Below, piece by piece: positions 45,337 through 53,651 of a DNA stretch of 64,000 bases. The notes below the pieces were generated by a model. The model was not told where the DNA came from and did no database searches. It saw only the letters and a program-made list of their open reading frames with translations. Origin of the DNA: Methylohalomonas sp034521715 (GTDB lineage Bacteria; Pseudomonadota; Gammaproteobacteria; Methylohalomonadales; Methylohalomonadaceae); assembly GCA_034521715.1 (NCBI GenBank), contig JAXHLY010000009.1, positions 1 through 64,000 on the forward strand, given 5' to 3'. Each line of letters begins with the position of its first letter. Positions within the stretch are counted from its first letter, which is position 1. The position numbers and the translations under genes were made by a program.

Positions 45337-45503
45337 TTAAGGAAGCTCTGAATAATTCCCCTATGTCATTTCGACCAACGGGAGAAATCCCTGTCTCGAC
45401 CGCAGGGAGAGATCTTTCGATAAAGGTCCCTCGCTTCGCTTCGGGACGCCTGCGGCGATTTCTCGCTTCACTCGAAATGACAAATTATTCAGAGCTTCCT
45501 TAA
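45337..45503. mobile_element. MITE-like palindromic element, copy C
   Basis: A 167-bp element with near-perfect inverted ends: TTAAGGAAGCTCTGAATAAT at the left; the right end is AATTATTCAGAGCTTCCTTA plus a final A. It contains GTCATTTCGACC, GGGAGAGATCTTTCG and TCGAAATGAC. It is the best-preserved copy. Confidence 0.85.
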
Positions 45504-45524
45504 CTAACCAATCGGATTAATCAC

Positions 45525-46427
45525 GTGAATCAGCAAAGCACCACGGTATCGCTGGTACTGGGTTCGGGCGGCGCACGCGGGCTGGCGCATATCGGCGTCA
45601 TCCGCGAGCTGGAGTCCCGGGGTTACGAGATCCGCGCCATAGCGGGTTGTTCCATGGGAGCGCTTATCGGCGGCATCCATGCCATCGGCGAGCTTGAAAC
45701 CTATGCTGACTGGGTCAGCGGACTGACACAGGCCGATATTTTCAGGCTGCTTGACTGGAGTTTTTCCGGCGGCGGCCTGATCCGCGGCACCAAGCTCATC
45801 AACAAGCTCAAGGGCCTCGTCGGCGATCGTAATATCGAGGATCTGCCCCTGGACTATACCGCCGTGGCCGTGGACATCGAGAAGGGTAGGGAGATCTGGC
45901 TGGATGAAGGCCCGCTGTTCGACGCCATCCGGGCATCCATCGCCATACCCGCGCTGGTCACGCCACATCAGTACCGCGGCCACACGCTGGTGGACGGCGG
46001 TCTGCTGAATCCGGTACCCGTGGAGCCGACACTGCGTACATTGACGGACATGACCATTATCGTCGATGTCAACGGCAAGGCGGCCAGGTCCCGGCCGCTG
46101 GGACGGGTGGATGACGACGAGGAAACAGGGCGGGGATTGCTGCAACGCATGCGTAATTATTTCGGTTCGACAGACAGCAGGTTCATGTCCACCGAAGGCG
46201 GCATGCCGTTATCGGAAGTCATGATGCACTCCCTGGACATCATGCAGGGCGCCATTACCCGCCAGCACCTGGCGGTGTCCCAGCCGGATTTGATCATCAG
46301 CATTCCCAAGAACACGTGCATGATCCATGAGTTTCACCTGGCCGAGCCGGTGATCAACCTCGGCCGGAAACTTGCCCGCGAGGCGCTTGAGGGCCGGGAT
46401 GCCGACCAGCAGGGGGAGAGTAAATGA
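45525..46427 (+). CDS. Patatin-like phospholipase (RssA family)
   Basis: A 300-aa patatin. The oxyanion motif SGGARG is in LVLGSGGARGLAHIGVIREL, the nucleophile serine in GCSMGALIGG (GxSxG), and the dyad Asp in TLVDGGLLNPVPVEP. Patatins hydrolyse acyl esters of phospholipids. It starts 22 bp after repeat copy C. The C-terminal half (MRNYFGSTDSRFMSTEGGMP, SLDIMQGAITRQHLAVSQPD) is as in RssA-like proteins. No signal peptide. Confidence 0.92.
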   Translation: MNQQSTTVSLVLGSGGARGLAHIGVIRELESRGYEIRAIAGCSMGALIGGIHAIGELETYADWVSGLTQADIFRLLDWSFSGGGLIRGTKLINKLKGLVGDRNIEDLPLDYTAVAVDIEKGREIWLDEGPLFDAIRASIAIPALVTPHQYRGHTLVDGGLLNPVPVEPTLRTLTDMTIIVDVNGKAARSRPLGRVDDDEETGRGLLQRMRNYFGSTDSRFMSTEGGMPLSEVMMHSLDIMQGAITRQHLAVSQPDLIISIPKNTCMIHEFHLAEPVINLGRKLAREALEGRDADQQGESK

Positions 46428-46520
46428 ATGGCGGCCGCGCTCAAAATGACAAATGTTTCACCCCATCCTTGCCCTTCCCTCAATGAGGAAAGAAATTACA
46501 TTTTTTCAGTGAGTTAGCCA

Positions 46521-46558
46521 CCCGGAAAATGTTCTCTTTTCAGAGAACTTTTTCCGGG
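46521..46558 (+). promoter_or_regulatory. Long hairpin just ahead of the Y-family polymerase gene
   Basis: CCCGGAAAATGTTCTC (46521-46536) and GAGAACTTTTTCCGGG (46543-46558) pair over 16 bp with one mismatch and a 6-base loop. It ends 13 bp before ATG 46572, so it could sit in the 5' UTR, act as an operator, or end transcription coming from the patatin gene (a T-run is within the right arm). It does not match the gammaproteobacterial LexA box. Confidence 0.6.
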
Positions 46559-46571
46559 CTACAGTCCGGCC

Positions 46572-47795
46572 ATGTCCCTGCGGTCCTTTTTCGTCGACTT
46601 CAATTCCTACTTCGCCTCGGTCGAGCAGCAGCTGCGCCCGGAGCTGCGCGGGCTGCCGGTAGGCGTGGTGCCGGTCATGGCCGAGACCACCTGCTGCATC
46701 GCCGCCAGCTACGAGGCCAAGGCGTACGGGATAAAAACCGGGACGCAGGTCGCCGAGGCGCGGCGGCTGTGCCCGGACATCCGCATCGTCCAGGCCCGGC
46801 CACCGGTGTATGTCGACTTTCATCACCGGCTGGTCGATGCCGTCTGGCAGTGCCTGCCGGTCGACAGGGTGCTGTCGATTGATGAAATGATAGGCACGCT
46901 CGGGCGCAGCCAGCAGCAGCGCGATGTCGCCATCGAACTGGCGCATCAGGTCAAGCAGACCATTTATGACGCCGTCGGCAGCGAGATGCGCTGTTCCATC
47001 GGCATCGCACCGAATTTCTTTCTCGCCAAGACCGCGTCGAAGATGCAGAAACCGGACGGCTGCGTCGTGATCGAGGATCACGACCTGCCGCAGTGCCTGT
47101 ACGCACTGGAACTCGGCGATCTTTACGGTATAGGAAGACGCATGCTGGGACGTTTGAACAAGCAGCAAATCTACACGGTCGAGGATCTCTGCAACGCCGA
47201 TAAACAGACACTGCGCGTTGTCTGGAACGGCATCGAGGGCGAGCGCATGTATGCTCGCCTGCGCGGCGAGCACGTTTACACGCCGCCGACGAAACAGGGC
47301 AGTATCGGTCATTCGCATGTGCTGTCGCCGGACAACCGCTCGCCGGACGCGGCCTTTGCCATTTTGCAGAAACTGCTGCAGAAGGCGGCCAATCGCCTGC
47401 GGCACGGCGGCCTGGTCAGCGGCCGGCTGCAGCTGCGGGTTGATTACCTGAATGATCAAACCTGGCGTGACAAACTCAGGTTCGATCCCACCGACGACAC
47501 GCTGGCCCTGCTGCATGGATTAAAACAGATGTGGCAGCGGCGGCCCATGGACATGCCGGCGTTACTGCGGGTCTCGGTTGTATTGACCAATCTGTTCGCG
47601 AAACAGGCCCACAGCCTGTCTCTGTTCGATGAACCGCGGATCCGCGAACAGCTGAACGGTGCCATCGACAGCATCAATAACCGCTTCGGTCGCAACAGTG
47701 TCTACTTTGCCGGCGCCCACCGGGCGATGGACAGCGCGCCGATGCGGATTGCCTTTACCCATATTCCAGATCCCTCTGTTGAGGGAGATAACTGA
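46572..47795 (+). CDS. Y-family DNA polymerase (DinB/Pol IV-like)
   Basis: A 407-aa translesion polymerase. It begins RSFFVDFNSYFASVEQQLRP (catalytic Asp and steric-gate region), then VPVMAETTCCIAASYEAKAY and GIKTGTQVAEARRLCPDIRI. VLSIDEMIG carries the second catalytic Asp-Glu pair, and IGIAPNFFLAKTASKMQKPD the finger/palm motif. A helix-hairpin-helix thumb (DLYGIGRRMLGRLNKQQIYT) and a little-finger domain follow. The sequence diverges from typical DinB (LSIDEM for the usual SIDEAYLD), so it is a distinct subgroup. It bypasses DNA lesions. A hairpin lies in its 5' region. Confidence 0.9.
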   Translation: MSLRSFFVDFNSYFASVEQQLRPELRGLPVGVVPVMAETTCCIAASYEAKAYGIKTGTQVAEARRLCPDIRIVQARPPVYVDFHHRLVDAVWQCLPVDRVLSIDEMIGTLGRSQQQRDVAIELAHQVKQTIYDAVGSEMRCSIGIAPNFFLAKTASKMQKPDGCVVIEDHDLPQCLYALELGDLYGIGRRMLGRLNKQQIYTVEDLCNADKQTLRVVWNGIEGERMYARLRGEHVYTPPTKQGSIGHSHVLSPDNRSPDAAFAILQKLLQKAANRLRHGGLVSGRLQLRVDYLNDQTWRDKLRFDPTDDTLALLHGLKQMWQRRPMDMPALLRVSVVLTNLFAKQAHSLSLFDEPRIREQLNGAIDSINNRFGRNSVYFAGAHRAMDSAPMRIAFTHIPDPSVEGDN

Positions 47796-47820
47796 AAAAA
47801 CGCCATAACCCGCTGTTTTT

Positions 47821-47836
47821 TGTGATCCCGATCACG
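47821..47836. promoter_or_regulatory. CRP/Vfr-type site 1
   Basis: TGTGA-N6-TCACG, differing from the CRP consensus TGTGA-N6-TCACA in one base. It lies 149 bp before the GGDEF/EAL start. Confidence 0.55.
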
Positions 47837-47861
47837 AATATCCCGAAAATCGTGATGAATA

Positions 47862-47877
47862 TGTGAATGAAATCACA
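47862..47877. promoter_or_regulatory. CRP/Vfr-type site 2 (perfect consensus)
   Basis: TGTGAATGAAATCACA matches TGTGA-N6-TCACA exactly. It is 41 bp from site 1, about four helical turns, so two dimers would lie on the same DNA face. It is 108 bp before the GGDEF/EAL start. Confidence 0.7.
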
Positions 47878-47984
47878 CTTGATTTGGGCGACTATAGCGT
47901 AGTCTTATATAAGGTCACGTGAGGGTCTCAGCCAGCTGTTCCTTCCCCGATGTCTACGAGCGGCCAGGAGGTCGCGCAGGGCTA

Positions 47985-50462
47985 ATGGCAGAAACCAGCG
48001 ACAGTGCAGTCCGGCAGCAGGAGAGTACCTCCGCGGGCGAGGCGCTCGGGCTGGATTTTGCCGACTATCCGCTGAGCCCTGAGGTCAGCGAACAGCGCCA
48101 GCAACTGCGTGCGCTATTCCGGCAGGCCCCGCTCGGTATCAGTACGGTGGTGCTGCTGGCCGTGGGCCTGACGGCCGTGCTCTGGGGTCACGTTCCCGAT
48201 TATATTCTGTTGCCGTGGCTGGCATTCATCGGCCTCAATAACGCCCTGCATGTCGTTACCCTGCACGAATATTCCCGCCAGGAAAAACGTCTGACGGCAA
48301 TCACTTCGTGGACGCGCTACCAGACGCTGCTGGCCGGCGCCAGCGCGCTGGGATGGGGTGCCGGTTTCATCCTCATGGCACCACACATGGCGATGGAGCA
48401 GCAGATCTTCTATCTCATGCTGCTGTGTCTGCTGGGCACGGTACACCTGCCGGTACTGGCACCGGTTTTCCAGAGTTACGTTGCCTTCGTACTGCTGTCC
48501 GCATTGCCAGCACTGGCCGGCCTGCTCTTCGCCACCGAAACCGTATCGCCGTACTGGATTACCGGAACCATACTGGTATCCGCAGGCCTGCTGCTCGCAG
48601 CCAGGAATTACAGCGCCGTCTTGCAGCATGCCTTCGGCCTTGCCAGCAACGCCCGGCAGCAGGCCGAGTCGCTTTACGAAACCAATGAACGAAACCGCCT
48701 GGCCAACATGCAGCTGAAAAAGGCCGTCCATGACCAGGAACAGAACGGACGGCGCCTGTCAGCGGAAAAGCTCTCTACCGAACTGACACTGGGTTCGATC
48801 AAGGAAGCAGTAATTACTGTCGATCTGAACGACAATATCGTTTACATGAATACGCTGGCTGAAAAATACACCGGCTGGCACGCATCGGCAGCAAACGGTC
48901 GGCCGGTCACCGACGTCATCCGGATCATTGACGAACAGAACCGCATCCGAATCGATGATCCGGTCAACCGCTGCCTGCAGGGCCGCACGACCATCACCGG
49001 CGACGATCATTCCATCCTCGTGCGTCGCGATGGCCTGGAATACGGTATCGAGTTTGACACCAGCCCGCTGCGGGATCCCCAGGGCCAGATGCACGGGGCA
49101 GTACTGGTATTCCGCGATGTTACCCAGAGCCGTAACCAGGTCAGGACGCTGTCCTGGCAGGCAAGTCACGATCCCCTGACCGGCCTCATCAACCGGCGCG
49201 AATTCGAACAGCGCATGGATAAACTGCTGGAAACCTCTCCGACCAACAGCCGTCAACATGCCCTGTGCTTTATCGATCTCGATAATTTCAAGCTGATTAA
49301 TGATACCTGCGGCCATAACGCCGGGGACAAACTACTAAAAACCATCGCCGCGCAGTTACGCGACAAAATCCGTGACACCGATACGTTGGCCCGCATCGGC
49401 GGCGACGAGTTCGGGTTGATCCTCTACAGCTGCGATCTTGAGCGTGCCAATATCATCGGCGAGACACTGCGCAAGGTCCTGGTTGATATTCATTTCCAAT
49501 GGGAAGGATACGAGTTCGGCATCAGCGGCAGTATCGGCATTGTCGCCGTTAACAGCCAAACGACAGAGCTTGAAAGCGCCATGCGCAACGCGGATCTGGC
49601 TTGCTATCGTGCCAAGGAGAAGGGTGGCGATGCCGTAGTTATACATGAGGCCGACAGCAGCGAGGTCATGGGCGGTCAGGCCGAGATGCGTTATATCGAA
49701 TCCGTGATGGAATCCATCAATAACCGCCATTTTAAACTTTATTCACAGCCAATACAGCCGCTGGATGATTTTAATCCGATCAACATGAGTGAAGTCTTGC
49801 TGCGTGTGTGTGACACCGAGGACCGTGTCATCATGCCACGGCGGTTCCTGAATATCGCCCAGCGTTACCACCTCCTGCCGCAGATTGACCTCGCTGTGCT
49901 GGAAAATGTTTTTGGATATCTGCAGAACGATCACTCGTCGCTGCAGAGCAGCGCCCGGATAACTATCAATATCTCGGCACAGACCGCCAATGATCCGCGC
50001 AGCGTCAACCGGATCGCTGATCTGCTCCAGGATAATCAGGGACTGGCAGAACGCATCTGTTTTGAACTCGGTGAAAGAGCGCTGGTCAGCGAACCGGGGC
50101 ACAGCAAGCAACTACTTGAACTGCTGCGCCGTTACGGCAGCCGGATTGCCATCGATGACTTCAGCTTCAGCCTCGGGGTATTTCGCTATCTCAACACCCT
50201 CAATCTGGATTACATCAAGATCGACGCGCGGCAGATGCAGGACCCCGATCCCCGTTCTCTTGATTACACACTGATCGAAGCCATCAATCTGCTTAGCCAC
50301 CGTATCGGCGCGCAGACCATCGTCAAGAGTGTCAGTGACCAGGAAATACTCGATGCTCTCGATGAAATCGGTGTCGATTACGTACAGGGTTACATCGTCG
50401 GTCGTCCGGAATTGGTGTCCGAAAAGATTGAGACACAAAAACACCAGGCGGATGCCGGCTGA
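47985..50462 (+). CDS. Membrane PAS-GGDEF-EAL protein with degenerate EAL domain
   Basis: An 825-aa sensor. Residues 50-240 hold six or seven membrane helices; a PAS domain follows (SIKEAVITVDLNDNIVYMNT). The GGDEF domain is intact (SHDPLTGLINRREFEQRMDK, CFIDLDNFKLINDTCGHNAG, ARIGGDEFGLIL), so it should make c-di-GMP. The EAL-like domain is degenerate: EVLLR replaces EALLR, IDDFSFSLG replaces DDFGTG, and the TIAEGVE region reads TIVKSVSD. Phosphodiesterase activity is therefore unlikely and it may bind c-di-GMP or act as a sensor. ATG 47985 is chosen (AGGGCTA upstream); two CRP-type sites lie upstream. Confidence 0.93.
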   Translation: MAETSDSAVRQQESTSAGEALGLDFADYPLSPEVSEQRQQLRALFRQAPLGISTVVLLAVGLTAVLWGHVPDYILLPWLAFIGLNNALHVVTLHEYSRQEKRLTAITSWTRYQTLLAGASALGWGAGFILMAPHMAMEQQIFYLMLLCLLGTVHLPVLAPVFQSYVAFVLLSALPALAGLLFATETVSPYWITGTILVSAGLLLAARNYSAVLQHAFGLASNARQQAESLYETNERNRLANMQLKKAVHDQEQNGRRLSAEKLSTELTLGSIKEAVITVDLNDNIVYMNTLAEKYTGWHASAANGRPVTDVIRIIDEQNRIRIDDPVNRCLQGRTTITGDDHSILVRRDGLEYGIEFDTSPLRDPQGQMHGAVLVFRDVTQSRNQVRTLSWQASHDPLTGLINRREFEQRMDKLLETSPTNSRQHALCFIDLDNFKLINDTCGHNAGDKLLKTIAAQLRDKIRDTDTLARIGGDEFGLILYSCDLERANIIGETLRKVLVDIHFQWEGYEFGISGSIGIVAVNSQTTELESAMRNADLACYRAKEKGGDAVVIHEADSSEVMGGQAEMRYIESVMESINNRHFKLYSQPIQPLDDFNPINMSEVLLRVCDTEDRVIMPRRFLNIAQRYHLLPQIDLAVLENVFGYLQNDHSSLQSSARITINISAQTANDPRSVNRIADLLQDNQGLAERICFELGERALVSEPGHSKQLLELLRRYGSRIAIDDFSFSLGVFRYLNTLNLDYIKIDARQMQDPDPRSLDYTLIEAINLLSHRIGAQTIVKSVSDQEILDALDEIGVDYVQGYIVGRPELVSEKIETQKHQADAG

Positions 50463-50470
50463 TCCCCTTA

Positions 50471-50630
50471 TACCCACAGCGCGCAGCGCACCCTGTCCCT
50501 TCTCCCCCTGGGAGAAGCAAGGATGAGGGCAGTATACCCACAGCGCGCAGCGCACCCTGTCGCTTCTCCCCCTGGGAGAAGCAAGGATGAGGGCAGTATA
50601 CCCACAGCGCGCAGCGCACCCTGACAGGGG
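50471..50630. repeat. 64-bp tandem repeat with internal hairpin, 2.5 copies
   Basis: Units start at 50471, 50535 and 50599 with TACCCACAGCGCGCAGCGCA; only one base differs between the first two. Each full unit carries CTTCTCCC-CCT-GGGAGAAG, a perfect hairpin. It lies between the convergent GGDEF/EAL and doxX genes, and the last partial copy touches the doxX stop, so it may act as a two-way terminator. Confidence 0.92.
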
Positions 50631-51246
50631 TCAGGCAGCTGCCGGCCGGTAGCGCCGTGCTATCCAGTAATCCACGCTCATATAACGACCGCCACCGATA
50701 AAGAACAGCGCCAGCAGCATGATGAAAGCAGGTCGCGGCAAATCCAATGCCATTGTTCAAGACGACAAAACTGCCCTCTTCCGTCAGCCACTGGTAATTG
50801 CCGTGTTCCTTGAGGATCTCCTTGGCCTTGTCCAGGCGGGTGATAGCCGCATTGGCGGCCTCGCAATTGAAAAGGCACATGGTCGGATCGGCGATCGCCT
50901 GCCAGCCGTTCTTCCAGTGTACGGCAAAGGTGGCAACCAGCATGGTCGCCATCAAAGGAATCGAAAACCAGCGCACAGCAAGACCCAGCAGCAGCGCGAT
51001 GGAGCTGAGCACCTCGGAATACGAGGCGAGCAATGTCATCAGCCATGGAAACGGCAGGCCGAGTCCCCAGTCCGGATTGCCGAACCAGGCGACTGTGTTC
51101 GGGTCGGGTGCCAGACCGCTCAGCTTGTTGGTACCAGCGACGAAGAAGATCGGCGCCAGGTACAGCCGCAGCAACAGCGGTGCAGCAAAGTCCATGGCAC
51201 GGGTCGCGTCAAGGATATCCTGTAAACGGCTCAGTAAACGCAGCAT
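50631..51246 (-). CDS. DoxX-family membrane protein of the hvf cluster (frameshifted)
   Basis: About 204 aa with four helices. DoxX motifs: PLLLRLYLAPIFFVAGTNKL, FPWLMTLLASYSEVLSSIAL and MLVATFAVHWKNGWQAIADP. A hydrophilic insert (CEAANAAITRLDKAKEILKE) lies in the last loop. An extra base near 50740 shifts the end; correcting it gives AFIMLLALFFIGGGRYMSVD and a TGA at 50631-50633. GGGAGG precedes ATG 51246. DoxX proteins accompany MNIO clusters (HvfD/GigD type). A role in the same pathway, perhaps supplying electrons or oxygen handling, is inferred. Confidence 0.87.
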
Positions 51247-51317
51247 GCATTCCTCCCTTCGCACCATGCCGGTGCGGTGGATGATCGCTGTATGAAATCT
51301 CCGAACCAGTCCCGGAG

Positions 51318-51440
51318 CCGTCATTTCGGGCGTAGCGAGAAAGCTCCTTCGATTGGCTTCGGCGCCGATTCAACGAGAACCCCACGGCGCCTGCGGCGTC
51401 TCGTGATGACGCTACGCGGCCAATAGCCCTTTGTTCAGAG
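51318..51440. repeat. Decayed palindromic repeat, copy D
   Basis: Contains CCGTCATTTCGGGCGTAGCG, ACGGCGCCTGCGGCGTCTCG and near its end GTTCAGAGATTATTTAG, all related to parts of the 165-bp family, but the TTAAGGAAGCT ends are lost. It fills the 199-bp gap between hvfC and doxX. Confidence 0.5.
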
Positions 51441-51445
51441 ATTAT

Positions 51446-52204
51446 TTAGATGCGGGTACCGAGAAGAATGTTACGTTCCTGCAGTATACGGAGTGTCCCG
51501 GTTCCGCCCCTGATGACGACTTCGGGGTCAGGATGATTCAGTTCGGCGGCGATCCGTGTAAGCAGATTCCGGCCGGTATCCGGTTCCGAGAGGATGAGTT
51601 CCAGCAGCCGCGCACTGACCGGATTAAGCTCCATGAATCCGACCCTGTCATCGGCGTCCCGGTAGATGACGAGGTAGGTAGGCTGTTCAGGGGGAGCCGA
51701 GGGCATGTAATCCGGACTGATCTTATGCACCGGCCACTGATAAACCAGTGGATTGGCCAACGGATTGAGTGCGGGAACACCCTCAAGCAGATCCCCTGAC
51801 GGGTCGATTCCCTGCCAGTCGATCTCGCGCGGATCGATGGCGGTAGCGGTTTCCATCCATTCATAGTGTGCAAGTTCCCGCAGCCAGGGAGGATCATCCG
51901 CGACATCGCGTTCATGCTCGAGATATTCAAGAAATTCCTGCGGCATGCGCGGGAACAGCGGCGTCCTGGCCTGATGGTGCATGAAGTAATCACGCGCCAT
52001 TGCCTCCCAGCGCGCATCAGGAATGACTTTTCGCAGTACGGGGAAACTGCCGGCAAGGAAATTCGCGATGTTCTTGAACAGCAGGCGCCGGTAAATGGCC
52101 ATGCGCCGGTCTTCAATGTCGACCGGTGCCGGTTCATGCTCGGGATCCCGAATGTGCCGGGTAAAGGCGTACTGCAGTTCCTGGAAGTTATCGGGCATCG
52201 GCAT
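51446..52204 (-). CDS. hvfC: HvfC-type MNIO partner protein (DUF2063)
   Basis: A 252-aa protein. The N-terminal DUF2063 domain (residues 8-100) reads LQYAFTRHIRDPEHEPAPVD, RMAIYRRLLFKNIANFLAGS, FPVLRKVIPDARWEAMARDY and LFPRMPQEFLEYLEHERDVA. The C-terminal part (QPTYLVIYRDADDRVGFMEL onward) resembles a winged-helix/RRE-like domain. In characterised MNIO systems this partner binds the precursor peptide and presents it to the DUF692 enzyme. ATG 52204 lies 17 bp inside hvfB, so the two are coupled. Confidence 0.92.
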   Translation of the reverse strand: MPMPDNFQELQYAFTRHIRDPEHEPAPVDIEDRRMAIYRRLLFKNIANFLAGSFPVLRKVIPDARWEAMARDYFMHHQARTPLFPRMPQEFLEYLEHERDVADDPPWLRELAHYEWMETATAIDPREIDWQGIDPSGDLLEGVPALNPLANPLVYQWPVHKISPDYMPSAPPEQPTYLVIYRDADDRVGFMELNPVSARLLELILSEPDTGRNLLTRIAAELNHPDPEVVIRGGTGTLRILQERNILLGTRI

Positions 52205-53066
52205 GATTCACTGGTTCCCCCTGCTTTTGATTGCCACTGCCGCCGTTATGACGCTGCTGAATCGTGTTGATGGTCTCGACTTCCTGCAGCAGGTCACCCA
52301 ACGGCGGGATATTGAAATCCCGTTCCAGCAGTGTCGGGAAAACACCGAATTTCGTATAGGCCTTGTCCAGCAGACCCCAGACCGGATCGATCACGTCGGC
52401 ACCGTGGGTATCAACTCGCAGGTCTTCCGCTTCTTCATCATGACCGGCAATATGGGAATAGGCGATGCGCTCGGCTGGCAACGAATACAGGAACTCGACC
52501 GGATCGTAGCGATGATTGATACTGTTGACATAGATGTTGTTCACGTCCAGCAGCAGCAGACAGTCAGCACGTTCCAGCACTGCGTTAATGAATTCTATCT
52601 CGGTCATTTCCTGGCCGGGTGCGGCGTAATAGGACACATTCTCCACCGCCAGCCGGCGGCCGATAATATCCTGCGCGCGCTGAATGCGTTCGGACACGTA
52701 GTTGACTGCCTCTTCCGTGAACGGAATCGGCATCAAATCATAGAGATGGGCATCGTCACCACAGTAACTCAGGTGTTCACTGTAGCAACGGATATTGTGT
52801 TGATCGAGAAAATGCCTGACACGGTGCAGGAAGGCTTCATCCAGCGGCGCGGGGCCACCGAGATTCAGTGACAGACCATGGCAGACAAACGGATAGCGCT
52901 CGGTGAACTGGCGGAACAGCCGGCCGTTACGGCCGCCGATATCGATCCAGTTCTCCGGTGCGACCTCATAGAAATCGACCCTAGAAGTCGGCCGGTCTGC
53001 AAGCGGGCCGATAAAAGCCCGCCGCAGACCCAGGCCGGAACCCTGTACAGGGTAATTTGCTGACAT
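52188..53066 (-). CDS. hvfB: HvfB-type multinuclear iron oxidative enzyme (DUF692)
   Basis: A 292-aa DUF692 TIM-barrel. Candidate metal ligands are all visible: Glu in DFYEVAPENW, His in VCHGLSLNLGG, Glu/His in SEHLSY, Glu-Asn in AVENVSYY, Asp/Asn in LLLDVNNIYVN, His residues in SHIAGHDE, Asp/His in DTHGADV, and Glu in TLLERDFNIPP. MNIO enzymes modify cysteines in precursor peptides; HvfB relatives form oxazolone/thioamide groups in EGKCG motifs that bind copper. It follows hvfA by 24 bp and overlaps hvfC. Confidence 0.95.
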   Translation of the reverse strand: MSANYPVQGSGLGLRRAFIGPLADRPTSRVDFYEVAPENWIDIGGRNGRLFRQFTERYPFVCHGLSLNLGGPAPLDEAFLHRVRHFLDQHNIRCYSEHLSYCGDDAHLYDLMPIPFTEEAVNYVSERIQRAQDIIGRRLAVENVSYYAAPGQEMTEIEFINAVLERADCLLLLDVNNIYVNSINHRYDPVEFLYSLPAERIAYSHIAGHDEEAEDLRVDTHGADVIDPVWGLLDKAYTKFGVFPTLLERDFNIPPLGDLLQEVETINTIQQRHNGGSGNQKQGEPVNHADAR

Positions 53067-53090
53067 GATGAAAACTCGGCTCAGCGAGGC

Positions 53091-53381
53091 TTAGTTACCG
53101 CACTTTCCTTCGCCGCACTTGCCTTCACCTTCACCTTTTTCACCGCACTTGCCTTCACCTTCACCTTTTTCACCGCACTTGCCTTCACCTTCACCTTTTT
53201 CACCACACTTGCCTTCACCTTCACCTTTTTCACCACAGTTGCCTTCGGCAACCATATAACCACTGGCATAGTCAGTCAGCTCAAAAGGGTTGTCGGCAGC
53301 GCTGGCCAGGGGGCTGGCGGCCAGGGAAACTGCGAACGTGGTACCGATGGCGGTCAGTGACAAATTGGACTTCTTAGACAT
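53091..53381 (-). CDS. hvfA: HvfA-type RiPP precursor with EGKCG repeats
   Basis: A 96-aa precursor. SD GGAGGG precedes ATG 53381; a Sec signal peptide (SKKSNLSLTAIGTTFAVSL, cleavage after ASA) is followed by ADNPFELTDYASGYMVAEGN. The rest is a nearly perfect 10-residue repeat, CGEKGEGEGK. It contains six cysteines: one in EGNCG and five in EGKCG motifs, the substrate motif of HvfB-type MNIO enzymes. The DNA repeat is 30 bp and almost identical between copies. The expected product is a modified, exported, copper-binding peptide or protein. Confidence 0.95.
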   Translation of the reverse strand: MSKKSNLSLTAIGTTFAVSLAASPLASAADNPFELTDYASGYMVAEGNCGEKGEGEGKCGEKGEGEGKCGEKGEGEGKCGEKGEGEGKCGEGKCGN

Positions 53382-53651
53382 AGGGAAAACCCTCCACATT
53401 ACTGTTGTTGGATCCCTTGAGGGATGGAGTTTGTTCCGGCCGAGGCCCGAGATACAGGGACCGTACTGGCCCATTGTACATCGGGTTAGATGCAGACTCC
53501 TGACTGGATGTTACAGGCAACCACACGGCAGGATCAACCGGCGGCCGCTCGTCAATAGACTACGATAGGGGTTGACTCCCATGGATGCAGGAAAAGTTCT
53601 GGAAAACGCGTACAATGCGGGGCCTCGGACAGGAAAATATGCCTGGATGCA

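Noticed and set aside
46518..46560. LexA (SOS) box before the Y-family polymerase
   Set aside because: The palindrome GTTCTC/GAGAAC does not match the gammaproteobacterial CTGT-N8-ACAG site; it is treated as a hairpin of unknown role.
46506..47516. 336-codon ORF antisense to the Y-family polymerase
   Set aside because: Shadow frame; the sense frame has all catalytic motifs.
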